64,000 bases of DNA from Lentisphaera araneosa HTCC2155 (GCF_000170755.1 NZ_ABCK01000014.1:100690-164689), one strand, 5' to 3'. Positions 53,653 through 61,804 are shown, counted from the first letter of the stretch. Translations and numbers: made by a program. The notes: generated by a model not told the origin, from the sequence alone.

Positions 53653-55368
53653 ATGACTAAGAAGCTCTTCCCCTTTGTTAATTGGTTTCCCATGAAATCA
53701 ATCAATCTTAAAGATGACCTCATTGCCGGCATCACGGTGGCTTTGCTCCTCGTCCCTCAATCAATGGCTTATGCGGAACTCGCAGGCTTACCCGTTCGCT
53801 ACGGCTTATATGCGGCTATTATCCCTGTCGCGCTCATGGCTTTATTTGGTAGCATGGCACAAATCTCTGGAGGCCCGACAGCAATGACAGGGATTATTAC
53901 CGCTTCTGTCTTATTCCCCTTAGTCCAAGATATCCCCCCTGAATTTCGCGATGCCCGCTACATAGAGCTCGCCATTTTATTATCCCTCACTGTAGGGATC
54001 TGTCGTTTGCTCATGGGGGTATTTAAATTATCGAGTTTAGTTAATTTAATTTCTCATCCAGTCATTGCGGGTTTCACCAATGCTGCGGCAATCGTTATAG
54101 CCCTTTCCCAATTGCCTAAATTGCTCGGCGTCACAGAAGTTTATATTGAGCAAGAATTCATGGGCCTCATCAAAAGCTTTGCTCACTTTTCCGATAAAAT
54201 AGATCAAATCCATCCCCTCAGCGCTATTACTGGAACCCTTTCTTTAATTGGCCTCGTTTACCTCAAAAAAATCTACCGTAAAATCCCTTGGCCTCTAGTC
54301 ATTGTCGCTTGTTCCTGCTTTGTCTTTTGGAAATGTGACGTGGTCAACGAAAGCCTCATTGTAGGTGAGATCCCCAGCTCATTCCCCGCTTTGCGCTTTC
54401 CGCAAAATAGCCATGGTCAATGGCTCGATACTCTCATCACACTTATCCCTGCCTCTATCATGATTACTCTTATTGGATTTGTTGAAACTGTCTCCATTTC
54501 CAAAGCTATCAGTCTCAAAACTCGTCAACCGATGAATCTCGACCAAGAACTCATTGGTCAAGGTGTGGGCTCCATTGCAGGTTCCTTTGCTCAAGCTTAT
54601 CCCGTGGGTTCATCTTTCACTCGTTCAGCACTCAACCTTGCCAGTGGCGCTCGTACGGGAATGAGTAATATTTTTGCCGTCATCACCGTGATTCTTGTGC
54701 TGCTCTTTTTGACTCCTGCACTTTATTACTTACCCAAGGCCACCCTATCCGCGATGATTATCAGCTCAACTTTTGGCCTGATTGATTTTGAACCCATTCG
54801 CGTCTCCTGGCGGGTCATGCGCCGCGAGGGCATAGTCGCTATTTTTACTTTTGTGGCCACACTCTGTTTTGCTCCATCAATTATGGATGGATTTTTATGG
54901 GGAGCTGGAATCTCGATTGCCGCCTACCTCTACCGCACCATGAAACCGCGCATCGATGTCTTTGACTGGAGCGAAAAATGCCCCCTTCATTTACGTACGC
55001 GCTCACACCATATTTCTGCTCTACGCTTTCGCTGTGCCATCTTTTTTGCCAGTGTCGAAGCCTTCGAAGAATCGATTATTACTTGCTTAGCCAAGAATAA
55101 AAATACGCGCTACATGCTCATTGAAGCTCAGTCCATTAATCGAATTGATGCCTCTGGCGAATGGGGCCTAAGAAACTTAGTTAAAGACTTAAAAAAGAAT
55201 AAAGTCGAATTAGTCTTTGCGGGTCTGCCGCCCGAAGCTTGCGAAATGATCCAGAAAACTCAGCTCGACGAACTCATCGGCCTCAACAACTTCTATCCTA
55301 ATTCAGAAGCCGCCATCAACGCCCTCCACGAACGCATCAACGGCAACAACCTCGAGTATATGATTTAG
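53653..55368 (+). CDS. SulP-family anion transporter with STAS domain
   Basis: 571 aa. The SulP membrane domain (about 1-420) shows DDLIAGITVALLLVPQSMAYAELAGLPVRYGLYAAIIP, GPTAMTGIITASVLFP and ELIGQGVGSIAGSFAQAYPVGSSFTRSALNLASGARTGMSNI (given in parts). A cytoplasmic STAS domain fills the C-terminus (about 445-560: ALRFRCAIFFASVEAFEESI, LIEAQSINRIDASGEWGLRNL). It imports sulfate, bicarbonate or a related anion by proton or sodium coupling. Its place after the sulfatase operon suggests sulfate, though its own promoter region (53515-53652, with hairpin GATTAG...CTAATC) separates it. No carbonic anhydrase neighbour. Confidence 0.93.
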   Translation: MTKKLFPFVNWFPMKSINLKDDLIAGITVALLLVPQSMAYAELAGLPVRYGLYAAIIPVALMALFGSMAQISGGPTAMTGIITASVLFPLVQDIPPEFRDARYIELAILLSLTVGICRLLMGVFKLSSLVNLISHPVIAGFTNAAAIVIALSQLPKLLGVTEVYIEQEFMGLIKSFAHFSDKIDQIHPLSAITGTLSLIGLVYLKKIYRKIPWPLVIVACSCFVFWKCDVVNESLIVGEIPSSFPALRFPQNSHGQWLDTLITLIPASIMITLIGFVETVSISKAISLKTRQPMNLDQELIGQGVGSIAGSFAQAYPVGSSFTRSALNLASGARTGMSNIFAVITVILVLLFLTPALYYLPKATLSAMIISSTFGLIDFEPIRVSWRVMRREGIVAIFTFVATLCFAPSIMDGFLWGAGISIAAYLYRTMKPRIDVFDWSEKCPLHLRTRSHHISALRFRCAIFFASVEAFEESIITCLAKNKNTRYMLIEAQSINRIDASGEWGLRNLVKDLKKNKVELVFAGLPPEACEMIQKTQLDELIGLNNFYPNSEAAINALHERINGNNLEYMI

Positions 55369-55545
55369 AAGCTCGTTTCGAGCTTGGCTTGCGCTTCGCT
55401 TGGCTTGCGCTTCGCTTAGGTTGCGCTTCGCTTAGGTGACGGCAACAAGTTGCCTTAGTTTGCGCTGACGCTTGGGTTGCGTGCTTCGCACTTAGGTGGC
55501 GGCAACAAGTTGCCTTGGGTAGCGCTTCGCTTGGGTTTTATATAT
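55369..55545. repeat. Short GC-rich repeat cluster, left copy
   Basis: Repeats of TTGCGCTTCGCTTAGG and variants follow the SulP stop, with the palindrome GGCAACAAGTTGCC twice (55441-55454 and 55501-55514). The units are the reverse complement of those at 57848-58286, so the segment between is bracketed by inverted arrays. Confidence 0.85.
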
Positions 55546-55629
55546 TTTTCTTTGGTTTTATCTCTCTTAAAGCTTAACTTATTTACGATTCAGTCATTTG
55601 TCCGGTAAGTATCACTAGATACTAAAAAA

Positions 55630-55686
55630 GTGTAGTGTCCCCTTATAAATTGTTCTACCAAAAGCAAAAAATAAGGAGCACTACAC
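55630..55686 (+). promoter_or_regulatory. Leader inverted repeat before the DUF1670 genes
   Basis: GTGTAGTG (55630-55637) and CACTACAC (55679-55686) are perfect complements around a 41-base loop. The 3' arm touches the ribosome site AAGGAG and ends one base before the ATG. As RNA it could hide the ribosome site; as DNA it could be a protein-binding site overlapping the inner terminal repeat. Confidence 0.5.
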
Positions 55687-55687
55687 C

Positions 55688-56566
55688 ATGAGTATACAAA
55701 TAGCGAACTCTCAAGAAAATCAAAGTCGTCGCCTGTCTTTAAAAACAATGAATCAGCAAATGAGTCACTTGGCGGTTCATGGAGCGGGCCTAAGTCCTTG
55801 GGAAGCCAAAGAACTGGTTCGCATGATAGATGAGGTCTATTTTTCCTACAGCCAAAAGGAACTGAAAGAAGGTCAACTCAAGTACAACTGCGTCTCGGCC
55901 AAGGAAGGTGCAGGTAAGGCACTCAAAGACTGTGAAATGATAAGCGTCACTCTAAGTGTATTCAGTGATTTTGACGAAGAAGAGTTGCCCAATAGAAAAA
56001 ATAAACAACGGCAAGTTGTTCGCCGTCAGCGCAGATTAATACGTTTGAGCGAAGAGGCCCGCGATCAAGGAGGTCTATTAAGCCAGGAGGATTTGGCCAA
56101 GCTGTTGATGTGTGATACAAAAACGATCCGACGTGATGTCAAACACTTACAAGAGGAAGGTATTGTCATTCCGACGCGTGGCCAACAAAAAGATATTGGT
56201 CCTGGAGTTACACACCGTGAATTGGTCATTCGTCATTGGGTGGAAGGCAAAGAAGAAGTTGAAGTTGCGAGTGCTACAAAACATTCGATGGGCGCCGTTG
56301 AGAGTTACCTTCAAAAGTTTAAAGTTGCGGTTTACTTACGGGTAGGGAAGAGCTTCACTGACCATGAAATCGCGGTAGTTGCAGGAATCTCACAACGCGG
56401 CGTGAAGACATTCCTTAAGATTTACGACGAGTTTAAGAATAAAGATATGTTCAAACATCGTCTGGATGAAATCCTGCTTACAGGAGATGAATACTATAAG
56501 GAAGTTGGCGAAAAAAAAGACTCACTACTGTCGAATCTATCAAATCCCGTATGGAGCAGAGCATGA
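55688..56566 (+). CDS. DUF1670-family DNA-binding-like protein A
   Basis: 292 aa. No catalytic motif found. Three helix-turn-helix-like segments can be seen: GGLLSQEDLAKLLMCDTKTIRRDVKHLQ (129-155, in parts), a second near 186-210 (VASATKHSMGAVESYLQKF) and a third near 221-245 (FTDHEIAVVAGISQRGVKTFL). Between the first two lies the family mark RGQQKDIGPGVTHRELV (DIGPGVTH 169-176). A very basic stretch (NRKNKQRQVVRRQRRLIR, 102-119) precedes the first HTH. Its stop overlaps the start of gene B by 4 bases. Both genes lie between inverted repeats, so they are probably the mobility or control proteins of the element. The biochemical function of DUF1670 is unknown. Confidence 0.7.
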   Translation: MSIQIANSQENQSRRLSLKTMNQQMSHLAVHGAGLSPWEAKELVRMIDEVYFSYSQKELKEGQLKYNCVSAKEGAGKALKDCEMISVTLSVFSDFDEEELPNRKNKQRQVVRRQRRLIRLSEEARDQGGLLSQEDLAKLLMCDTKTIRRDVKHLQEEGIVIPTRGQQKDIGPGVTHRELVIRHWVEGKEEVEVASATKHSMGAVESYLQKFKVAVYLRVGKSFTDHEIAVVAGISQRGVKTFLKIYDEFKNKDMFKHRLDEILLTGDEYYKEVGEKKDSLLSNLSNPVWSRA

Positions 56567-57420
56567 AGACGCATATTTCAGCGAATGAAGCAACTTACGG
56601 ACCACAACAATATAAAACTTTTGCTGGAGCTTTAACAGCTTTTTTCTCTGAGGAGTGTCCGCAACTGGGAGGAATGAGGACTCGGCAAGTTTTGAGCTCA
56701 GCTATTATCTCTATGGTCAATAAATACTACCCTGAAACTTCTCATTTAAAACCGGGTCAGACGCCATGGGTGACCACTGATAAAAATGCGACTAAATCAT
56801 ACGGAAAAAAGATCAGTCAAACACCTTTAGTGAGTATTATCCTAGATTTAGTACGAGCAGAAGATATTCAAGAGCGCAAAGACGGTAAGAAGCTCAGAGA
56901 CATGAAAAAGGAAGCTGTTGCAAGGATGCTTAAACAAAGTTATGAGCAAGGTGGCTGTATGACCTCGGTTGAATTAGCCATTCTTTTAAAGATCTCTCCA
57001 CCAACTGTGGGTAAGTATATTAAAGAATGGGAACTGGAACACAATGAGGTTTTACCTAGAAGAGGTTCAATACATGATATGGGGCCAACTCTCACGCACA
57101 AAAAAATCATAATAGAAAAACTTTTCATAAAGAAACTCAGCGTTCAACAAGTAAGTCGTGAGACTTATCATTCATTCCAGGCTATCCAGCGTTATATCAG
57201 CAAATTTAAACAGGTTCTTATCTGTTACAAAAAGGATATGAATATCAATGAAATCGCCAAAGTTGTTGGAAACACGCCACGACTGATAAAAGAATACGAA
57301 GCCATTATTTTAGAGTACAAGGACCGCGGGTTTGTCTTAGAGCAAATCATCAATACGGACGCAAAGGTGGACTCACAATACGAAACCATCATCAATGACT
57401 TGAACTCTCAGAAAAACTAA
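56563..57420 (+). CDS. DUF1670-family DNA-binding-like protein B
   Basis: 285 aa from ATG 56563 (GGAG 6 bases before; ATGA overlap with gene A), preferred over ATG 56551. Distant paralogue of A: the HTH GGCMTSVELAILLKISPPTVGKYIKE (130-155), the family mark RRGSIHDMGPTLTHK (DMGPTLTH 172-179), then LSVQQVSRETYHSFQAIQRYISKF and MNINEIAKVVGNTPRLIKEY. Its N-terminal half differs from A and has the DUF1670 segment GQTPWVTTDKNATKSYGKKI. The coupled pair suggests a heteromeric complex. It ends 12 bases before the inner right terminal repeat. No acidic triad or HUH motif that would mark a standard transposase is evident. Confidence 0.7.
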   Translation: MKTHISANEATYGPQQYKTFAGALTAFFSEECPQLGGMRTRQVLSSAIISMVNKYYPETSHLKPGQTPWVTTDKNATKSYGKKISQTPLVSIILDLVRAEDIQERKDGKKLRDMKKEAVARMLKQSYEQGGCMTSVELAILLKISPPTVGKYIKEWELEHNEVLPRRGSIHDMGPTLTHKKIIIEKLFIKKLSVQQVSRETYHSFQAIQRYISKFKQVLICYKKDMNINEIAKVVGNTPRLIKEYEAIILEYKDRGFVLEQIINTDAKVDSQYETIINDLNSQKN

Positions 57421-57498
57421 ATATCTGTACGTAAGGGGACAATTACACCTCACGGACAAATGACCTTATTTAAGTTGAAATGGATTTGGAGAATTGTT

Positions 57499-57846
57499 AT
57501 GAAATTTGAAGATTTGGAAGTATGGAAAACATCTGTTGAACTTAGCATTTTAGTTTATAAGCAAACTAAAACGCTCACAGATTACGGCTTTAAAGATCAA
57601 ATAACACGTTCAGCTTTGTCTATACCGAGTAACATAGCGGAAGGCTTTGATCGTGAATCAAATAAAGAAACATTATATTTTTTATCTGTAGCTAAAGCAT
57701 CATGCGCTGAGCTTCGCACACAAATTATTATTGGAGAAAAAGTTCCATTCTTAAACAATGAATTTTCTGAATACGCAAAAAACGAAACTCTCAAAATCAC
57801 AACTATGCTCAAAGCTCTTATAAGATCCCGAAGATCTTTCAATTAA
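57499..57846 (+). CDS. Four-helix-bundle protein (S23/IVS type)
   Basis: 115 aa from ATG 57499 (TTTGGAG about 8 bases upstream; the ATG at 57460 lies inside the element's right repeat and is less likely). MKFEDLEVWKTSVELSILVYKQT, FKDQITRSALSIPSNIAEGFDRES and FLSVAKASCAELRTQI are the family signature. Such proteins are best known from intervening sequences in 23S rRNA genes, but they also sit alone beside repeats, as here. They form pentamers; the function is unknown. The gene is directly between the DUF1670 element and the 24-bp repeat array. Confidence 0.88.
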   Translation: MKFEDLEVWKTSVELSILVYKQTKTLTDYGFKDQITRSALSIPSNIAEGFDRESNKETLYFLSVAKASCAELRTQIIIGEKVPFLNNEFSEYAKNETLKITTMLKALIRSRRSFN

Positions 57847-57847
57847 T

Positions 57848-58286
57848 CCCCAGCGAAGCGCAACCTAAGTGAGCACAGCGAACGCTACCTAAGTGAGCAC
57901 AGCGAACGCTACCTAAGCGAAGCGCAACCTAAGCGAAGCGCTACCTAAGTGAGCACAGCGAACGCTACCTAAGTGAGCACAGCGAACGCTACCTAAGCGA
58001 AGCGCAACCTAAGCGAAGCGCAACCTAAGTGAGCACAGCGAACGCTACCTAAGTGAGCACAGCGAACGCTACCTAAGTGAGCACAGCGAACGCTACCTAA
58101 GTGAGCACAGCGAACGCTACCTAAGTGAGCACAGCGAACGCTACCTAAGTGAGCACAGCGAACGCTACCTAAGTGAGCACAGCGAACGCTACCTAAGTGA
58201 GCACAGCGAACGCTACCTAAGTGAGCACAGCGAACGCTACCTAAGTGAGCACAGCGAACGCTACCCAAGGCAACTTGTTGCCGCTT
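57848..58286. repeat. Short tandem repeat array, right copy (24-bp and 16-bp units)
   Basis: Two unit types alternate: AAGCGAAGCGCAACCT (16 bp, five times) and AAGTGAGCACAGCGAACGCT plus ACCT (24 bp, fourteen times, the last ten in a row). It ends in the palindrome GGCAACTTGTTGCC (58269-58282), also seen in the left cluster. The units are head-to-tail without spacers, so this is not CRISPR. It separates two convergent genes and fills the gene-free stretch. Confidence 0.93.
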
Positions 58287-58287
58287 C

Positions 58288-58953
58288 CTACGCCGAAGGC
58301 GACGGCTTACAAAGCACCTCAATCATGAGGACGTAAAAGCAACCAATGATATTGGATAAAGGCACCTGTAGGGCATCGGGCATTGCGTAAATCACCGCGC
58401 AAGCGGGAATCCAAACGAGCCAATTGGAAACCATCACGGTAGGGATACGCACGATAAAAAGACCTTTATTCAACTTCTCTTTCCAATGACGAAAAGAGAA
58501 GTTCACGTCCTTCCATTGATAAATAATGACAATGCAGGGCACGGCGTAAAAGGTACTAAACACAAACTGATCAAACAACACCTTCTTGATAATCACACTG
58601 ACCTCACTTGATGAACCAAAGAGATCCGCTTGGAAGGAGTAGAACAATTCGATTTCCGTTCCCTTCCAAAACCAAAAAAGAAACATAAAGAGTAAAAGAT
58701 TGATATTAAAAACGACGCGCTTACTCAAGGCCAAAATTATATAGGGTAAAGCACCTGCAAAAAGTGCCGTTGATAAGCCTGAAAATAAGTAAGGGTTCTC
58801 AGCCTTTAAATCGGTCAAAGCCACAAGCTTTTGCTGAACCGTAGAGGAATTATAATAAGAAAGCAAAAGCGTAATCGCCACTGCTTGCAGGACTAAGCCA
58901 GGTTTTAAATTGAGCTTTAAAGCCTGTTTAACTTCGCGTAATAAAGCTTTCAT
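58288..58953 (-). CDS. Membrane protein of unknown function
   Basis: 221 aa with about six hydrophobic helices (GLVLQAVAITLLLSYY, GLSTALFAGALPYIILAL, NINLLLFMFLFWFW, VFSTFYAVPCIVIIYQW, NWLVWIPACAVIYAMP, IIGCFYVLMIEVL). Phe/Trp-rich loops, no motif that I recognise. The last residues (CKPSPSA) and stop are built from the edge of the repeat region, so the array may have trimmed the C-terminus. The start overlaps the IMPACT-family stop by 4 bases (ATGA on the minus strand), which means co-translation. Confidence 0.65.
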   Translation of the reverse strand: MKALLREVKQALKLNLKPGLVLQAVAITLLLSYYNSSTVQQKLVALTDLKAENPYLFSGLSTALFAGALPYIILALSKRVVFNINLLLFMFLFWFWKGTEIELFYSFQADLFGSSSEVSVIIKKVLFDQFVFSTFYAVPCIVIIYQWKDVNFSFRHWKEKLNKGLFIVRIPTVMVSNWLVWIPACAVIYAMPDALQVPLSNIIGCFYVLMIEVLCKPSPSA

Positions 58954-59537
58954 AACTTGAGCTCCTGCAGAGTAACCTGACCTCGACTCACTTGCTTGAG
59001 CTCATCTTGAAAAGCTTTGATCAAAGCTTCATCAAGTTTTACTTTCCACAAAACACCATCGGCTTGATAATCTTCTTCAATAGCTTCTGGCGGATGCAGT
59101 TTAAAGACATGATGAACTTGCGCTGCTAAATCAAAATTCGTTTTAAACTCAAAAGAACGGAAAGAACGCAGCTCAATGAACTCCCCTGACTTTAAGCAAT
59201 CTGAGGCACTTCCTCCATAAGCTCGACAAAGCCCGCCCGTCCCTAACTTGATCCCCCCGAACCAACGAATAACTAAGACCGCCACATTCGTTAGATCCGC
59301 ATATTCAATTGCCGACAAAATCGGTTTGCCCGCTGTCCCCGAGGGTTCACCATCATCATTAAAACGATAATCATTTCCCACCTTGAACGCCCAACAATTA
59401 TGTCGCGCCGAAGCAATGCTTTTCTCCGCAAAAAAGTCCAGCGCTTGCTGAACATCCGCAATCGGCACGGCATGAGCCAGAAAACGACTCTTCTTGACTT
59501 CTAATTGAAATTCACAGGGAGATTTTAAGGTATACAA
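58950..59537 (-). CDS. IMPACT/YigZ family protein (UPF0029)
   Basis: 195 aa. The N-terminal domain has the full UPF0029 signature: KKSRFLAHAVPI, ARHNCWAFKVG, YRFNDDGEPSGTAGKPIL, VAVLVIRWFGGIKLGTGGLCRAYG. The smaller C-terminal domain (about 125-195) is the ferredoxin-like DUF1949 type. Bacterial members resemble eukaryotic IMPACT, a regulator of Gcn2, but their bacterial function is unsettled; binding of nucleic acid or a translation factor is suggested. First gene of a two-gene operon with the membrane protein. Confidence 0.92.
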   Translation of the reverse strand: MYTLKSPCEFQLEVKKSRFLAHAVPIADVQQALDFFAEKSIASARHNCWAFKVGNDYRFNDDGEPSGTAGKPILSAIEYADLTNVAVLVIRWFGGIKLGTGGLCRAYGGSASDCLKSGEFIELRSFRSFEFKTNFDLAAQVHHVFKLHPPEAIEEDYQADGVLWKVKLDEALIKAFQDELKQVSRGQVTLQELKL

Positions 59538-59800
59538 ATTCTTTCTCTTTTTTGCACTTTAAAAGTCCTTCGCCTGAATTCAAGACATTTGAACTAGGCA
59601 ATTCAGTAAGCTTCGTTCAAGCTTGCGAATAGAAAAGCCCCGAAATGAAATGTATAAAGTAGTGCTTATCATAGATAAATTAAGAAAATAAGTATTTGCT
59701 CGATTCGCAGAATCACGATAAAGTAGAATACTTATAAGTCATTTTTATTAATTCATACTCGCTCAAACCAATTTAGTTCTTAACTAAGGAAGATACATAA

Positions 59801-59959
59801 ATGTCTAAATACTGCCAAAACATAAAAGTCACCAAATCCGGTGAAGAAAAAGAATGCACTCATTTAGCTCTTCCCAATCAAAACATATGTGGTCGTTGCT
59901 TGAGTCAAGCTAAGAAAGACGCCAGTAAAAAAGAATTAAACTCAGATAAAAAAGCTTAA
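59801..59959 (+). CDS. Small Cys-containing protein, 52 aa
   Basis: MSKYCQNIKVTKSGEEKECT...NQNICGRCLSQAKKD, ending in a Lys-rich tail. Four Cys (C5, C19, C30, C33) could form a small zinc knuckle. AAGGAAG 8 bases before ATG is a strong ribosome site. A second tiny gene follows after 31 bases. No family recognised. Confidence 0.6.
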   Translation: MSKYCQNIKVTKSGEEKECTHLALPNQNICGRCLSQAKKDASKKELNSDKKA

Positions 59960-59990
59960 ATTTCAACCAACTTAATCCAAGGACAAAACA

Positions 59991-60158
59991 TTGGGCTGGA
60001 TCCTAATCATTATTGCAATTGTATTGCACCTCTTCAACCTCAAGAAGCCTTCCGAAAAACACGACCCCAGAGCCTTCAAAAAACACGATGGTTTAAAATC
60101 CGTCATCGGCGGCATCTTCATGATTGGTTTAACCATCATCTTTATTCAAGGCTGCTAG
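59991..60158 (+). CDS. Small membrane protein, 55 aa (TTG start)
   Basis: TTG at 59991, with AAGGA 7 bases upstream, opens a frame encoding GWILIIIAIVLHLFNLKKP, a charged loop (SEKHDPRAFKKHDGLK) and a second helix SVIGGIFMIGLTIIFIQ ending GC. Two membrane helices with a basic cytoplasmic-type loop. Placed directly after the 52-aa gene, probably co-transcribed. Confidence 0.5.
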   Translation: MGWILIIIAIVLHLFNLKKPSEKHDPRAFKKHDGLKSVIGGIFMIGLTIIFIQGC

Positions 60159-60470
60159 CACATATTTATACACATCTTTTCGGTTATTCGGTTTCATCTA
60201 ATAGATTATCAGAAAAGCCTTTTATCTTACTTTAAATCATCCCAATATTTTTAGTGTTTTTTACTCAGTTCCCATTCTAAGGCCCCAGAGCTAAACACTA
60301 TAAATTCTATACTTAGATATATCGAAAATCCTAAGTAATTACTTATCAAAACCTGTTCGACGATACTCTAAAACATCCCATAAAATTGCCTTTATTTAAA
60401 TCAGCATATAAAATAAACTTATGATACTACATAAGAAAAGATAAACGTACAGAATAAATAATTTAGGGAA
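60159..60470. other. AT-rich spacer
   Basis: About 310 bases, AT-rich. I see no gene, RNA or clear repeat; the promoter of the glycoside-hydrolase gene should be in its right part. Confidence 0.4.
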
Positions 60471-60476
60471 ATGATT

Positions 60477-61562
60477 ATGAAAAATTTAAAGATACTCACT
60501 TTTATTTTATTGAGCTTACTAACATCTAGTCTCGCTTTAGCTGAACAAAAATCCGTGTTTAATCACAAGCAAACGGATACTCTCGATCTAAAAAGCAAAA
60601 TCCAAAAAGTTACCGATGACAATATTTTTCGTGATGCCAATGCCTGTAATTGGGGCTCTTCAATAATAAAAGGAGAGGATGGCAAGTACCATATTTTTTA
60701 CGCTCAAATGCTCGACGAATTCAGCTTTAGTTCATGGCTTACTGACGGGGTAATATCACATGCTGTATCTGACTCACCCGCTGGCCCATATAAGCATAAA
60801 GAAGTTGTACTTAAAGGCCGAGGTTTGGGACACTGGGATGCGTACACGGCTCATAACCCAAGAATTAAGTTTTATGATGGAAAATATTACCTTTACTATA
60901 TATCGACAAATACTGGTGACCGTGTATTAAGCAAAGATCAAATGAACCAAGCTAGACACGGTAAGTTAGGTGATGAATTCAGAAATCTCGTGAGAGAAAA
61001 TCAACGTATTGGTGTAGCGGTTTCTGATAGTATTAATGGCCCTTGGAAACGCTTTGATAAACCACTTATAGAACCTAGCCTTCCCATTGTAAACATCACC
61101 TGTAATCCGGCAATCACTAAACGACCTGATGGTGGATACCTTATGTTTGTTCGTGGCGATAAACCGAATCAAAAAAAACTAGTCCGAAGCCAAGCAGTCG
61201 CACTCGCAGATAGCCCTACTGGCCCTTGGAAAATCTTACCAAAACCCGCAGTAGGCAACTTAAATTCAGAAGACCCTTTTGTATGGTATGATCAAAAGAG
61301 AATGCGTTATTATGCTGTTTATCACGCTTTTGGTTACATGGCTATGATAACTTCTGAAGATGGTATAAATTGGAAAAAAGCCAAACATTACAAAGTAACA
61401 AAACTTTCTTATGATAGGCATGATGGTAAAGCAGTTGATGCTGCGCGAATGGAACGTCCTTTTATATTTATAGAGGATGGTGTTCCCAAAGTTCTTTCAG
61501 TTGCAATTCTTGAAAGAAGTGGGCGCTCCTATTCATTGTTTATTCCACTTGAGGATATGTAA
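60477..61562 (+). CDS. Exported glycoside hydrolase-like protein (five-bladed propeller type)
   Basis: 361 aa from ATG 60477, which is 7 bases from AGGGA; the ATG at 60471 is too close to it. Signal peptide MKNLKILTFILLSLLTSSLALA. The body repeats the blade pattern of GH43/GH117-like proteins: WGSSIIKGEDGKYHIFYAQM, VISHAVSDSPAGPYKHKEVV, AYTAHNPRIKFYDGKYYLYYIS, RIGVAVSDSINGPWKRFDKPLI, ITCNPAITKRPDGGYLMFVRG, NSEDPFVWYDQKRMRYYAVYH, MITSEDGINWKKAKH. Candidate acids are the Asp after AHNPR and E in NSEDPF. Likely acts on a marine polysaccharide; exact family and substrate unknown. Single gene. Confidence 0.78.
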   Translation: MKNLKILTFILLSLLTSSLALAEQKSVFNHKQTDTLDLKSKIQKVTDDNIFRDANACNWGSSIIKGEDGKYHIFYAQMLDEFSFSSWLTDGVISHAVSDSPAGPYKHKEVVLKGRGLGHWDAYTAHNPRIKFYDGKYYLYYISTNTGDRVLSKDQMNQARHGKLGDEFRNLVRENQRIGVAVSDSINGPWKRFDKPLIEPSLPIVNITCNPAITKRPDGGYLMFVRGDKPNQKKLVRSQAVALADSPTGPWKILPKPAVGNLNSEDPFVWYDQKRMRYYAVYHAFGYMAMITSEDGINWKKAKHYKVTKLSYDRHDGKAVDAARMERPFIFIEDGVPKVLSVAILERSGRSYSLFIPLEDM

Positions 61563-61804
61563 AACAAAATTTTCTCAACAGTATAAATGTATATTTACAA
61601 AAAAAATATTGCTGATTCAATAATTGCAGCGTTTGAAAGACTTGACTTATCCAATTTTGCCAATTAATCCCCTAAAAACTTCGTGTTTAAATCCTTAGAA
61701 ATAGACTCAAATAGACAAAAAAGTATCCTCTCTGGCAAAATCCTCTAAAAACTCAAAATCTATGATTGACGCAGGCTAAAATGACGTTATTCTCTATGCA
61801 CCAA

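Larger units (their letters stand above)
55593..57464 (+). mobile_element. IS-like element carrying two DUF1670 genes
   Basis: The ends are inverted repeats: GTCATTTGTCCG at 55593-55604 and its exact reverse complement at 57453-57464. An inner pair matches as well: GTGTAGTGTCCCCTTA (55630-55645) against the complement of 57432-57448, GTGTAATTGTCCCCTTA. The left end carries 21 extra bases with a small hairpin (AGTATC-ACTA-GATACT, 55608-55623). CTTATTTA occurs on both sides (55578-55585, 57465-57472), a possible 8-bp target duplication, although 7 bases lie between it and the left repeat. The cargo is only the two tandem DUF1670 genes. No known transposase fold is visible. Confidence 0.65.

Noticed and set aside
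57848..58286. CRISPR array
   Set aside because: Units are head-to-tail with no unique spacers, and no cas gene is present.
57993..58322. Open frame on the minus strand encoding many copies of GSVRCAHL
   Set aside because: It is the translation of the 24-bp repeat array; 24 is a multiple of three, so any frame without a stop stays open. There is no ribosome site and the units change phase at the 16-bp repeats.
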